From Gammaproteobacteria bacterium (GTDB lineage: Bacteria; Pseudomonadota; Gammaproteobacteria; Arenicellales; Arenicellaceae): 37,861 nt of DNA. The notes under the pieces were generated by a model. That model made no database searches, was not told the origin of the DNA, and saw nothing but the letters and a program-made list of their open reading frames with translations. The DNA lies in assembly GCA_013002025.1 (NCBI GenBank), contig JABDKW010000050.1, positions 1-37,861 of the forward strand, in the 5' to 3' direction. A program made the translations under genes and the position numbers. Shown piece after piece: positions 1 to 8,270 of this stretch; within the stretch, counting starts at the first letter, position 1, and each line of letters opens with the position of its first letter.

Positions 1-155
1 CCCGATAGCAGCGTTAAACCTGCTTTGATGTCAGTGGATTTATAACTAAATTGCTTGACACTGTTATCGGCACTCTCGGCAGTACCAATAACCAATAAAG
101 CACACGCGATGGCGACCCAGCGTGGGCCCTGAATTGCAGTTAATTTTGCGAGCAT
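1..155 (-). CDS. N-terminus of an exported protein, possibly an MBL-fold hydrolase (partial)
   Basis: Only the first 51 codons lie inside the window; the gene continues past position 1. The ATG at 155-153 follows a purine-rich GAGGAGAGG ribosome-binding site, 10 bp behind the stop of the EF-hand/ASST-like gene, so the two are probably co-transcribed. The start reads as a signal peptide: a short positive n-region (MLAKLTAIQGPRW), a hydrophobic core (VAIACALLVIGTA) and likely cleavage near AESA-D. The first mature residues (KSTDIKAGLTLLS) resemble the strand that opens many exported metallo-beta-lactamase-fold hydrolases, but no metal motif is in view, so that reading is a guess. Export is well supported; function is not. 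Confidence 0.6.
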   Translation of the reverse strand, partial: MLAKLTAIQGPRWVAIACALLVIGTAESADNSVKQFSYKSTDIKAGLTLLS

Positions 156-165
156 AATCCTCTCC

Positions 166-1992
166 TCATTGTTCATTTAACCGTGCTAATACCAGTTGTA
201 ACCCGGCATGTGAGCTCGACAGTTTTTGCACCGATGAAATCTGGCCTGGCTCCTGATAATGATGTTGCCAGACCACTTCACCCTCGCCAGTTAACTCATA
301 GACCGTGTTTCGGTGCGTCTGGGTCAGCAGGGTATTGCCATTGGGCAGTCGCTGAGCGCGCGCGGCGAGAGGCGAGTAGAGTGCTTTATCCAGAGTAAGT
401 GTTGAAACAATTTCTGCATCGGTCGAGTATCCGCTGTGTGCAGTCCAACCGGAGGCAATATCGAATATCTCTGAGTAATTTTCACCCATCCCGTACGGCG
501 CTGTCTGCTTAAGCACCGACCCGCTTATCAGCTCAGCCCCAAGTTCAGGTCGACTGCTGCCATTATTAAAAATCATGATGTCGGCGTCGCCATCGATTCC
601 AACAGTCCACTGTGCATTCTGTTGTTGATAGAGCACTCTGTCACTGGGCGCGCCGGCCCCATATGCCTCGGGGTTGCCCCATCGCCATAAAAAATCACCG
701 GCTGAGCCTTGCGCCTGCTGTGTGTCAATTCCATGATCAAGGACATACACTTCACCGGTGATCGGCGAATTTAGCAATATTTGATCTCGCCGGGGGTCGT
801 AATCAATGGAACTCAAGCCCAGTGCAGCATTACTTGTCCGGGCGCCGGGTTGTGCCAGAGCATACTCCAGGTCAAGCTTGCCTGGCTGGATGTCAGGGCC
901 ATTCGGGTCGCGCAGATGGTCACTCAAATCCCATTGCCACACAATTTTAGTGGCGCCGTTTGTGTAGTTGGGCTGCAACTCGAGAATCTGCTCCGACCAG
1001 TATTGATCGGCATCTGTATCAGGGTCTACATGGCTTGGCACATCGCGCAGTACATAGACGAGCACCAGCATATTGCCACCGGGCATCAAGGCGACTTCAT
1101 CATGCAGGCAATATTCGTTTGCCTGACAGTATTCGAATTGCCAGTATCGCGCACCGTCCGGGTTTATTACATTCATCAGTTCCCAGCTGCCCGACGGCAA
1201 GCCGGCATTCAGCTCGAAGTCTAACCAATTGCGGCGCGAATAGGCCTGCAGCAACCTCCCATCATCCGACAGCTGCGTTGCCACACCCGGCAGCGAAGTA
1301 AACCGCCAATTGTCCCAAGCCTCCTCCAGTTCTCCAGCCGGATCAATCAATCGCGTTTGTTCAGCGATTTGCAGACCATCTGATTTATTGCTTAGCCGGT
1401 ACAACAGATAGCCATCCGGAACCGCGCTCGGCGGCTGCAGTGCCGGCTTCGGCTTTTCGAAATAAAGTTGCTTCAATGCGTCCTGAACCGCCTTCCAATC
1501 CTTGCGCATATGCCGTTCGGATGAATAATCAATTAACCATGAAACGAATTTGTTGGGGCGCTGCTGTGCTGCCATATAATTATCCCAGCCTACACCCTGA
1601 ACGATTTCTGTAATATCAAGGTCACCATCCTGATTTTTATCAAGACTCCATAAGCGTTCGCGGGCTAACGCCACTTCACCGTCGCTGAAGATTGAATCAC
1701 CGTCGGTATCGATGATCCTGAATATTGGGTCGACGCGGGCGTCCGGGTACCCCGTTTTTTCATCATCCTCAGTTAGCCTGAATTTTTCTTCCTCCACGAA
1801 CTCCAGCGGCCGCGGAAAATGGAAAATTTCTTGATAAGAAATAATGCCATCGCTATCCTGATCAAAACCGTGAAATAAAGAGGAATCGACGACGTCTTCG
1901 CCCCACACGCGTTGTTGTAAAACAGGCCGCGCCAGCAAAGTGATCAGAGCCAGTACGAGCACCAGCGTGAAAAGCGCCACAGAAAATTTCAT
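166..1992 (-). CDS. Membrane-anchored or secreted EF-hand / arylsulfotransferase-like (ASST) protein
   Basis: This 608-residue protein starts with a hydrophobic segment (about residues 4-22) that is either an uncleaved anchor or a signal peptide. Three EF-hand-type calcium loops follow: D44-E55 and D118-E129 are canonical, while D95-E106 has Ser in place of the usual Gly at loop position 6. The rest (about 195-600) reads as a beta-propeller of the arylsulfotransferase (PF05935/PF14269-like) kind. It has strand repeats with Asp/Asn-Gly turns, FLWRWGNPEAYG, IMIFNNG and a closing RLPNGNTLLTQT segment. Many relatives have HDAQW before the FNNG motif; here it reads QNAQW, so catalytic sulfotransfer is uncertain. 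An AGGT ribosome-binding site precedes the ATG at 1992. It probably forms an operon with the exported protein at 1-155. Family confidence is moderate; the substrate is unknown. Confidence 0.7.
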   Translation of the reverse strand: MKFSVALFTLVLVLALITLLARPVLQQRVWGEDVVDSSLFHGFDQDSDGIISYQEIFHFPRPLEFVEEEKFRLTEDDEKTGYPDARVDPIFRIIDTDGDSIFSDGEVALARERLWSLDKNQDGDLDITEIVQGVGWDNYMAAQQRPNKFVSWLIDYSSERHMRKDWKAVQDALKQLYFEKPKPALQPPSAVPDGYLLYRLSNKSDGLQIAEQTRLIDPAGELEEAWDNWRFTSLPGVATQLSDDGRLLQAYSRRNWLDFELNAGLPSGSWELMNVINPDGARYWQFEYCQANEYCLHDEVALMPGGNMLVLVYVLRDVPSHVDPDTDADQYWSEQILELQPNYTNGATKIVWQWDLSDHLRDPNGPDIQPGKLDLEYALAQPGARTSNAALGLSSIDYDPRRDQILLNSPITGEVYVLDHGIDTQQAQGSAGDFLWRWGNPEAYGAGAPSDRVLYQQQNAQWTVGIDGDADIMIFNNGSSRPELGAELISGSVLKQTAPYGMGENYSEIFDIASGWTAHSGYSTDAEIVSTLTLDKALYSPLAARAQRLPNGNTLLTQTHRNTVYELTGEGEVVWQHHYQEPGQISSVQKLSSSHAGLQLVLARLNEQ

Positions 1993-2105
1993 AGAATTGA
2001 CCTGAGCCGCACAGACTCAACAAACAGGTAGTTGGAAGACAACGCGCGAAGCTATTTTAGCTCACTGACGGTGGGGGTCAACGACCTCAATCGGATGGTT
2101 CGGAA

Positions 2106-4073
2106 CTAAACCACCTGCCTAGCTAAAATAGTTTTGGGCAAGGTAATGGAGACTTGGGTGAACAAGCCTCTGCGCGATTTAACGCCAATTGACCCACCCA
2201 TGCCACCGACGCTGGATTTAACAATATCCAGACCATATCCGGAATTCGCATCACCCTGCTCTGCATCTCTCGAGCTAAATCCAGGTTTAAAGATAAATCG
2301 CACAATTCGGGTTGCATCCATGTCGGCTGCATCTGCCTCATCGATCAATCCTTTCTCGATGGCCCGGGTCAGAATTTCTTTTAAATCAAGGCCGGCGCCA
2401 TCGTCACGCACCGTAAGCTGCAGGGAATTTTCATCATGATCGCGCAACGCCAAAATCACCTGCCCAATAGAAGGTTTATGTAATCTGGCGCGAGTTTCCG
2501 GATCCTCAATACCGTGCACTACAGCATTACGAATTAATTGCGAACAAATCGCCTGTACCTCCTTCGATTCAGCGGCTCGCATTGGCAATTCGGCAAAACC
2601 ATAAACCTCAACATTGACGTTTTTAGCCTTGCGTTCAGCCAACTTTGCAGCGAAAGTTTTTAACTTATTGATTTCTTCATTATTGTGGCGTTGCAAGGTC
2701 TCCGTAAGTTTGGCCGACTGCTCATCCAATTCCTGTTGTTGTATCTCATCATTGGAATCGAAACTGGTGGTCAGTTCCTCCAAAAAGCTCAGTTCTTTAC
2801 TGATCTGGGCCAAATCTACGGTCAGACCAAACAAGTCATCGCTTGCCAGTTTTGGTCGCTGTTTAAGGCGCGCTATTTTGTCAAATAGCTGATCCGCCGA
2901 CGCTTCGATCAGACCCACTCCGATGGCCGCGGCTTCATCCCGCATTTTGATGACTTTCTGCTCAATCCACACTAATTTCTTTTCGTTGCCGATGCGGTCG
3001 CCTAACTCCTCACGCACCAAGTCATTGATCTGGTGGACCTGGTTAAAGGCCCGCTGGTAAAAATCATTTAAGTCTTCCGAGTCAGCAGCGATATTTCCCA
3101 TCAACACCTGAAACCGTTCGTGACTGCTCTCGCTCACCGCCATGAGTTCCTGTTCGAGATTTTTTTCGGTGCTAATGTCCTCAATACTAACCAATACACT
3201 GGGTCGTGCGGCCCCTTCTGCTGGTTTAAATTCAAAGCGCAGAAAGCGATGTACAGTCTCTCCATCCGCTTCCGGCATGGCAACCACCAGATTATTCAGG
3301 GCCTCTGGCTTATCAACCCCCTTGGCGTCGCTAAATAGCGACCGCAGGTAATTTTCCACCGGTTTACGTTCTTCGGTTTTCAAATAGGGACGCAGAAAAT
3401 CCAGAAAGTTGCCTCGTATAGGTTGAGGTTGGCCAAACAACCCCATTGTGGCTTTGGATTGCACTGAACCAATGACCAGATTGGTGTCCAACATGAACAG
3501 GCCGCTGCCAATGGTATCCAGAATGGCACGTTTATTGGCTAGCTGCTCTTCGAGCCGCACGTCAATGCGATTCAAACGTGTGAAAAATATATAAAGGATA
3601 GCGAGAAATCCCAGTAATGCGATCACCAATGCCGAATACTGAAACAATCGAAATTGTCCGACCCGCTGCATTACATAGTTACGATGCGCCGCGGTAAACT
3701 CAGCGTAGGCCTTGATTGTGGAAGCCGGATTACCACGCTCTAATTGATTTTGAAATTCCAGTGCCGCAGCTTTAAGTTGCGCATCATCCGCTGGCCTGAA
3801 GTTGTGAATCGCCCCATGCACGGAACGATATTCGCCTCCTTCGATGGTTAACCGGACATGCGCTGCTGTTTGCTCAAATAAAGCCTGCTCACTGGAACCT
3901 CGGTTGTCCAGCATTGATTGCAATATAGCACTGCGGGCAACGGCGGCTACGTCTGCACGACCCAGCGTGGAATTAAGATAGATGCTGCCGAGCAGAATGC
4001 TCATCACAATGATGACTATGGCGGCGATCACAACTATTAGTCCTGAATAGCGGCGCAGGCGTTCGAACAACAT
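2106..4073 (-). CDS. CheA-like membrane sensor histidine kinase with degenerate HPt-like segment
   Basis: The 655-residue protein has TM helices at about 11-33 and 146-164 flanking a periplasmic region of about 110 residues. A PAS-like segment follows at about 180-305, then a helical region and a C-terminal HATPase. The ATPase is of the CheA subtype: the N-box reads QLIRNAVVHGIEDPETR (N516, H520), as in CheA, with G1 DDGAGLDL (557 on) and G2 SGYGLDIVKS (611 on). The helical region (about 340-430) can be aligned to an HPt/P1 bundle, with IKMRDEAAAIG (375-385) at the site of the usual HxxKGxAxxxG, so Ile375 occupies the phospho-acceptor position. No CheW, receiver or response-regulator gene is adjacent. 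A strong AGAGG ribosome-binding site lies just before the ATG at 4073. The ATP-binding assignment is solid; the HPt reading is by eye. Confidence 0.75.
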   Translation of the reverse strand: MLFERLRRYSGLIVVIAAIVIIVMSILLGSIYLNSTLGRADVAAVARSAILQSMLDNRGSSEQALFEQTAAHVRLTIEGGEYRSVHGAIHNFRPADDAQLKAAALEFQNQLERGNPASTIKAYAEFTAAHRNYVMQRVGQFRLFQYSALVIALLGFLAILYIFFTRLNRIDVRLEEQLANKRAILDTIGSGLFMLDTNLVIGSVQSKATMGLFGQPQPIRGNFLDFLRPYLKTEERKPVENYLRSLFSDAKGVDKPEALNNLVVAMPEADGETVHRFLRFEFKPAEGAARPSVLVSIEDISTEKNLEQELMAVSESSHERFQVLMGNIAADSEDLNDFYQRAFNQVHQINDLVREELGDRIGNEKKLVWIEQKVIKMRDEAAAIGVGLIEASADQLFDKIARLKQRPKLASDDLFGLTVDLAQISKELSFLEELTTSFDSNDEIQQQELDEQSAKLTETLQRHNNEEINKLKTFAAKLAERKAKNVNVEVYGFAELPMRAAESKEVQAICSQLIRNAVVHGIEDPETRARLHKPSIGQVILALRDHDENSLQLTVRDDGAGLDLKEILTRAIEKGLIDEADAADMDATRIVRFIFKPGFSSRDAEQGDANSGYGLDIVKSSVGGMGGSIGVKSRRGLFTQVSITLPKTILARQVV

Positions 4074-4480
4074 TACTACCTCTTATTATTATTAGTCCGG
4101 CTCGTGCTCACGCCCTAAACATGACCACCAGCCCGGTAAATTTTCCAGTGTTAATCGTGGAAACGCTCCGTTGTTGCCAAGCCAGCCTCAAGGTGACAGA
4201 CCGCGCCTTTTGATCATCTCGCCTGTGCACAGGCTCAAGCACGGGCTTTACTTGAGCCCCTTGATCCTGCAGGTCAAGTTTTAGCATTATCCAACGCAAC
4301 TGTCTAGCCAGCCAGACATCTGCTCGACACAGTTATGCCGCTTGATAAGAGAAATATCGCTTGTTTACAGGGCGGTTTGGATGATAAGTATGCAATTGTC
4401 TCGAAAATAGCATATACATGATAAGAGGCGCGCCGCATTCGGCGTGTGCGTCTGCGACCACAACAATAAAAGGGGCTCAT
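4074..4480. other. Divergent intergenic region between the CheA-like kinase and acetolactate synthase
   Basis: About 400 bp that should hold the promoters of both divergent genes. AT-rich sequence at about 4341-4425 is the likely promoter zone of the plus-strand gene; I see no convincing -35/-10 pair and no riboswitch. A 59-63 codon minus-strand reading frame at 4108-4299 resembles no family I know and was not called. Confidence 0.5.
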
Positions 4481-6118
4481 ATGAAGACTTCCGATCTGTT
4501 TGTAAAGGCACTGGAAAATGAAGGTGTCGAGTATATTTTTGGTATTCCTGGCGAGGAAAATCTCGACTTCCTCGATTCCCTGCAGGGTTCATCCATCGAG
4601 CTGGTGTTAACCCGGCATGAGCAGGCTGCCGGGTTCATGGCCGCAACGTATGGCCGCTTCACCGGTAAACCCGGCGTGTGTTTGTCCACGCTCGGCCCTG
4701 GCGCGACAAACTTTGTTACAGCGGCAGCCTACGCCCAGCTGGGGGCAATGCCAATGGTCATGCTGGCAGGTCAGAAACCGATACGTAAAAGCAAACAAGG
4801 TCGATTCCAAATCGTTGACGTGGTCGGCTTAATGAAGCCGATCACGAAATACTCGGAACAAATTGTCGATGGCGCGAATATACCGTCTATGACACGCGAC
4901 GCTTTCCGGCTAGCGATGGAGGAGCGCCCGGGCGCAGTGTATCTGGAACTCCCCGAAGACATCGCTGAGGAGCAAACCGACGCAGAAATTTTTGAAGTTG
5001 TCGGTCACCGCAGACCCATTGCCGATCACAAAACTATTGCTCAAGCGGTAGAGATGATCGAACAGGCTGAAATGCCATTGCTGTTAATCGGTGCTGGTGC
5101 CAATCGCAAACGCACCAGCCAGGCGTTAACCGAGCTGATCGATAAAACAGGCATTTACTTTTTCAATACCCAGCTAGGCAAGGGTGTGGTTGACGAGCGT
5201 CACGAACAATTTATCGGCACCGCAGCTTTGTCTTCAGACGATTTCTTACATTGCGCCATTGATCGCGCCGATCTGATTATTAACGTGGGCCATGATGTGA
5301 TCGAAAAGCCACCATTCTTCATGGAACAAGGTGGTAAGAAAGTCATCCATGTAAATTTTTTCGCCGCCCAGATTGACGACGTTTACTTCCCACAACTCAA
5401 TGTAGTCGGTGATATATCAACCTCGGTTGAGCACATTGCTGACAAAATAAATATGCCGGAGCGCGATTACAGCTATTTTGCCAGAGTACGTGAAGAGGTC
5501 GACGCTAGAGTTAGTAAGTATTTTGAAGACCGTCGCTTTCCGATGCTGCCGCAGCGGCTAGTGAATGTACTGCGCAACAATCTCGAAGGCAAAGACATCA
5601 TCACGCTCGACAATGGTGTTTATAAGATTTGGTTTGCACGTAACTACAAATGTTATGAACCCAATACCATGTTATTAGATAACGCGCTGGCAACTATGGG
5701 GGCCGGTCTGCCATCCGCCATGATGGCCAAACAGCTGTACCCCGATAGCAAAGTAGTCTCCATTAATGGCGACGGTGGCTTTTTGATGAATTCACAGGAG
5801 ATTGAAACCGCAGTGCGCATGGGGCTGGATATGGTTGTCATCATCCTCAATGACAGCGCCTATGGCATGATCAAATGGAAGCAGGAAGGCATGGGCTTCA
5901 ATAATTTCGGCCTCGATTTTGAGAACCCTGATTTCATTCAGTACGCGCAGAGCTTTGGCGCCATAGGGCACCGCCCAGAATCGCATGACGAGTTTGAGAC
6001 GATTCTGCAGGAAGCTCTGAACGGTAAGGGTGTGCACTTGATCGATCTGCCGATCGATTATTCGCTGAATCACTCAATACTTAATGTGCTGATTAAGGAG
6101 AGCGCCTGCATAATCTAG
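4481..6118 (+). CDS. Acetolactate synthase large subunit, catabolic (AlsS) type
   Basis: This is a thiamine-diphosphate enzyme predicted to condense two pyruvates to 2-acetolactate plus CO2 in the cytoplasm. From the ATG at 4481 (RBS AAGGGG 6 nt upstream) it is 545 residues, the normal family length; the frame stays open further upstream to 4418 but without a ribosome site. The catalytic Glu is E47 in RHEQAAGFMA. The ThDP/Mg motif starts at G430-D431-G432 and ends at N457. The RFDDR motif typical of FAD-binding biosynthetic AHAS is absent; VGHDVIEKPP occupies the place of the IGYDPxEY segment of AlsS-type enzymes. No ilvN-like regulatory subunit or ilvC is adjacent, so a role in acetoin/overflow metabolism or an uncharacterised carboligation fits better than branched-chain synthesis. 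It lies convergent to prfC, with a weak hairpin between them. Confidence 0.88.
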   Translation: MKTSDLFVKALENEGVEYIFGIPGEENLDFLDSLQGSSIELVLTRHEQAAGFMAATYGRFTGKPGVCLSTLGPGATNFVTAAAYAQLGAMPMVMLAGQKPIRKSKQGRFQIVDVVGLMKPITKYSEQIVDGANIPSMTRDAFRLAMEERPGAVYLELPEDIAEEQTDAEIFEVVGHRRPIADHKTIAQAVEMIEQAEMPLLLIGAGANRKRTSQALTELIDKTGIYFFNTQLGKGVVDERHEQFIGTAALSSDDFLHCAIDRADLIINVGHDVIEKPPFFMEQGGKKVIHVNFFAAQIDDVYFPQLNVVGDISTSVEHIADKINMPERDYSYFARVREEVDARVSKYFEDRRFPMLPQRLVNVLRNNLEGKDIITLDNGVYKIWFARNYKCYEPNTMLLDNALATMGAGLPSAMMAKQLYPDSKVVSINGDGGFLMNSQEIETAVRMGLDMVVIILNDSAYGMIKWKQEGMGFNNFGLDFENPDFIQYAQSFGAIGHRPESHDEFETILQEALNGKGVHLIDLPIDYSLNHSILNVLIKESACII

Positions 6119-6131
6119 CTTCTCCGTCAGC

Positions 6132-6148
6132 CAGCGGCCCCGCCGCTG
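6132..6148. terminator. Possible bidirectional hairpin between convergent genes
   Basis: CAGCGG and CCGCTG (6 bp, loop CCCCG) sit in the 40-bp gap between the convergent acetolactate synthase and prfC stops. There is no T-run on either side, so this is a weak terminator candidate supported mostly by location. Confidence 0.3.
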
Positions 6149-6158
6149 CTGCCCGGCG

Positions 6159-7736
6159 TTAAATTTCTCGAGTATGGCGGAAGTCAACGTCCGGCCAGCG
6201 CTCCATGGTGAGCTGTAAATTCACCATATTGGGGGCGATGTAAGTCAGGCTCTCGGCGCCATCGAGCGCCAGATTGGATTCATTTTTACGACGAAATTCC
6301 TGCTCAGTTTTAGCGTCTGGAAAATGCAGCCAGCGCGCGGTGGCTACCTGCACAGCTTCAAAACTGCACTCAACTTTGTATTCATTTTTGAGCCGATGCG
6401 CGACCACATCAAATTGCAACACCCCGACTGCACCCAGAATCAGATCGTTATTAATTAATGGCCTGAATACCTGAGTCGCGCCCTCTTCGCTAAGCTGCAC
6501 CAGCCCTTTCTGCAGCGCTTTGGCACGCAAGGGGTCACGCAATTGAACTCGGCGAAACAGCTCGGGCGCGAAATTTGGAATACCGGTGAACTTTAAATCT
6601 TCACCTTCTGTGAAGGTGTCGCCGATCTGAATAGTGCCATGGTTGTGCACGCCCAATATATCCCCGGCACAGGCGTAGTCGGCCTGATCCCGCTTAGCGG
6701 CCATAAAGGAGCTGGCATTATTAATTGCCACATCACGTGCCAGGCGCACGTGGCGTAATTTTTTACCTTTCTCATAGCTGCCTGATGTAATCCGCATAAA
6801 GGCGATGCGGTCATGGTGCGATGGGTCCATATTGGCCTGAATCTTAAATACAAAACCGGTAAATTTGGCTTCCGACGCACTGACATCGCGCGACTCGGCG
6901 GCTCGCGGTTGTGGCGGCGGGGCCAATTTCGCGAAATTATGCATTAGCTCTTCCACGCCAAGATTAGCTATCGCTGAACCGAAAAAAACCGGGGTCAAAT
7001 CGCCACTCAAATACAACTCCAGATCAAATTCATTGCTGGCGCCACGCACCAGTTCTAGCTCTTCACGCAGTTGTTCGGCGTCGTTTCCAAGTGCCTCTTC
7101 TAACTCAGGGCTATCCAGACCGCTGATAAAGGTATCCTCATCCGCCGCATTACCCGGTCGACCCGCGAACAGGTGAATACTGTCGTCGTACAAGCGGTAG
7201 ATTCCTCGAAACTGCTTGCCCATGCCAATCGGCCAGGTCATTGGCGCACACAGAATATCCAGCACCGATTCGATCTCGTCCAATACTTCAATCGGGTCGC
7301 GCCCTTCCCGGTCCATTTTATTCACAAAGGTCATAATGGGCGTGGTTCGCAAGCGGCAGACGTCCATCAACTTGATGGTTCGCTCCTCCACACCCTTGGC
7401 CACATCAATCACCATCAACGCGGAATCGACCGCAGTGAGCGTACGGTAGGTGTCTTCAGAGAAGTCTGCGTGGCCCGGCGTATCCAGCAGATTTATCATC
7501 TTGTCGTCATACACAAATTGCATAACCGAAGAGGTAACGGAAATGCCACGTTGTTTCTCAAGTTCCATCCAGTCCGAGGTGGCGTGGCGGCCACTTTTTC
7601 TGGCCTTGACATTACCGGCCATTTGAATCGCACCGCCCGATAATAAAAGGCGCTCGGTCAGCGTGGTTTTGCCGGCGTCGGGGTGGGAGATGATCGCAAA
7701 AGTGCGGCGCAGCGCGACATCGTCAGGCAGAGTCAT
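6159..7736 (-). CDS. prfC: Peptide chain release factor 3
   Basis: Translational GTPase that recycles RF1/RF2 from the ribosome after peptide release. The 525-residue length matches the family (about 525-530). The G domain is intact: G1 SHPDAGKTT (17-25), switch-region [20 protein letters not shown]3 DTPGHADF and G4 NKMDREG. Later segments match RF3 domains II and III, including [13 protein letters not shown] and a terminal [11 protein letters not shown]-like end. The ATG at 7736 has no strong Shine-Dalgarno. The gene stands alone: gspB ends 100 bp upstream on the same strand, and the convergent acetolactate synthase lies downstream. Identification is essentially certain. Confidence 0.97.
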   Translation of the reverse strand: MTLPDDVALRRTFAIISHPDAGKTTLTERLLLSGGAIQMAGNVKARKSGRHATSDWMELEKQRGISVTSSVMQFVYDDKMINLLDTPGHADFSEDTYRTLTAVDSALMVIDVAKGVEERTIKLMDVCRLRTTPIMTFVNKMDREGRDPIEVLDEIESVLDILCAPMTWPIGMGKQFRGIYRLYDDSIHLFAGRPGNAADEDTFISGLDSPELEEALGNDAEQLREELELVRGASNEFDLELYLSGDLTPVFFGSAIANLGVEELMHNFAKLAPPPQPRAAESRDVSASEAKFTGFVFKIQANMDPSHHDRIAFMRITSGSYEKGKKLRHVRLARDVAINNASSFMAAKRDQADYACAGDILGVHNHGTIQIGDTFTEGEDLKFTGIPNFAPELFRRVQLRDPLRAKALQKGLVQLSEEGATQVFRPLINNDLILGAVGVLQFDVVAHRLKNEYKVECSFEAVQVATARWLHFPDAKTEQEFRRKNESNLALDGAESLTYIAPNMVNLQLTMERWPDVDFRHTREI

Positions 7737-7803
7737 GGCGTAAATTGCGTGGAACTGGAAATGCGCGGATTATATAGCAAAGCGGCCAGCGACATCGCCG
7801 CAC

Positions 7804-7832
7804 AACAGTAATTTTGCGGAACCGCTACTGTT
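7804..7832 (-). terminator. Imperfect hairpin directly downstream of gspB
   Basis: The outer arms AACAGTA (7804-7810) and TACTGTT (7826-7832) pair perfectly, and the inner arms GCGG (7816-7819) and CCGC (7822-7825) extend the stem past a 5-nt bulge. It begins 4 nt after the gspB stop, where a terminator of the gspAB operon would be expected. It lacks a U-tract, so it could instead protect the mRNA 3' end. Confidence 0.35.
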
Positions 7833-7836
7833 AAGC

Positions 7837-8268
7837 CTATGGCTGGCGCTCAATGCGGCGACCACGTTCATTCAGAATGACGCTCTGCTGCTTAATCTCA
7901 ACAACCTTCAAGCCTGGCCTGACGAAGTCATTCTGCCGATACATTTTGCCGTTGATCATTACAAATCGCTGCTCGGCCTGCTCGGCATAAGAGACTACGT
8001 TGATGACAATTTCTTGGTTCGCAAGCTGCTCTGTTTGTTGTTCTAGCGACTCATTACTAATGACAACGGGCTGGGTCGGGGCTGGCTCTGAGGGCAAGCG
8101 CATTATCAAAACCGCGATAACTATGAGCAGGGCAACACAGGCAGCAATAGCGGCAAAAAAAGGCCAGCGCTTTGGCTCTTCCGGTGCTGGCATGTCCGCC
8201 AAGGTCGGCACATCATTGAGCTTGCGCTCTTGCTCAGATTTTTTCAGGGCGTCGAGAATCGTTGACAT
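7837..8268 (-). CDS. gspB: Type II secretion assembly protein GspB (ExeB-like)
   Basis: A 143-residue bitopic inner-membrane protein. It opens with the conserved GspB start MSTILDALKKSEQERK, followed by a Pro-rich cytoplasmic stretch, one TM helix (about 36-56, FFAAIAACVALLIVIAVLIM) and a periplasmic C-terminal domain of T2SSB type (FVMINGKMYRQND, VVEIKQQSVILNERGRR). In Aeromonas, ExeB works with ExeA to anchor and assemble the T2SS secretin in peptidoglycan. It starts 2 bp after the gspA stop, so the two are translationally linked. No other gsp gene is in view; the main T2SS cluster must be elsewhere if present. The product could be smaller-domain ExeB or a PulB relative, but the N-terminal signature makes the family assignment firm. 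Confidence 0.88.
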   Translation of the reverse strand: MSTILDALKKSEQERKLNDVPTLADMPAPEEPKRWPFFAAIAACVALLIVIAVLIMRLPSEPAPTQPVVISNESLEQQTEQLANQEIVINVVSYAEQAEQRFVMINGKMYRQNDFVRPGLKVVEIKQQSVILNERGRRIERQP

Positions 8269-8270
8269 AA

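Noticed and set aside
781-1224. 147-codon plus-strand frame
   Set aside because: Antisense to the ASST-like propeller gene, no start signal.
4108-4299. Small minus-strand frame upstream of the CheA-like kinase
   Set aside because: Starts with TTG or an internal ATG, weak ribosome site, no recognisable family; could be a real small protein but is not supported.
7173-7643. 156-codon plus-strand frame
   Set aside because: Antisense to the G domain of prfC; the minus-strand gene is certain.
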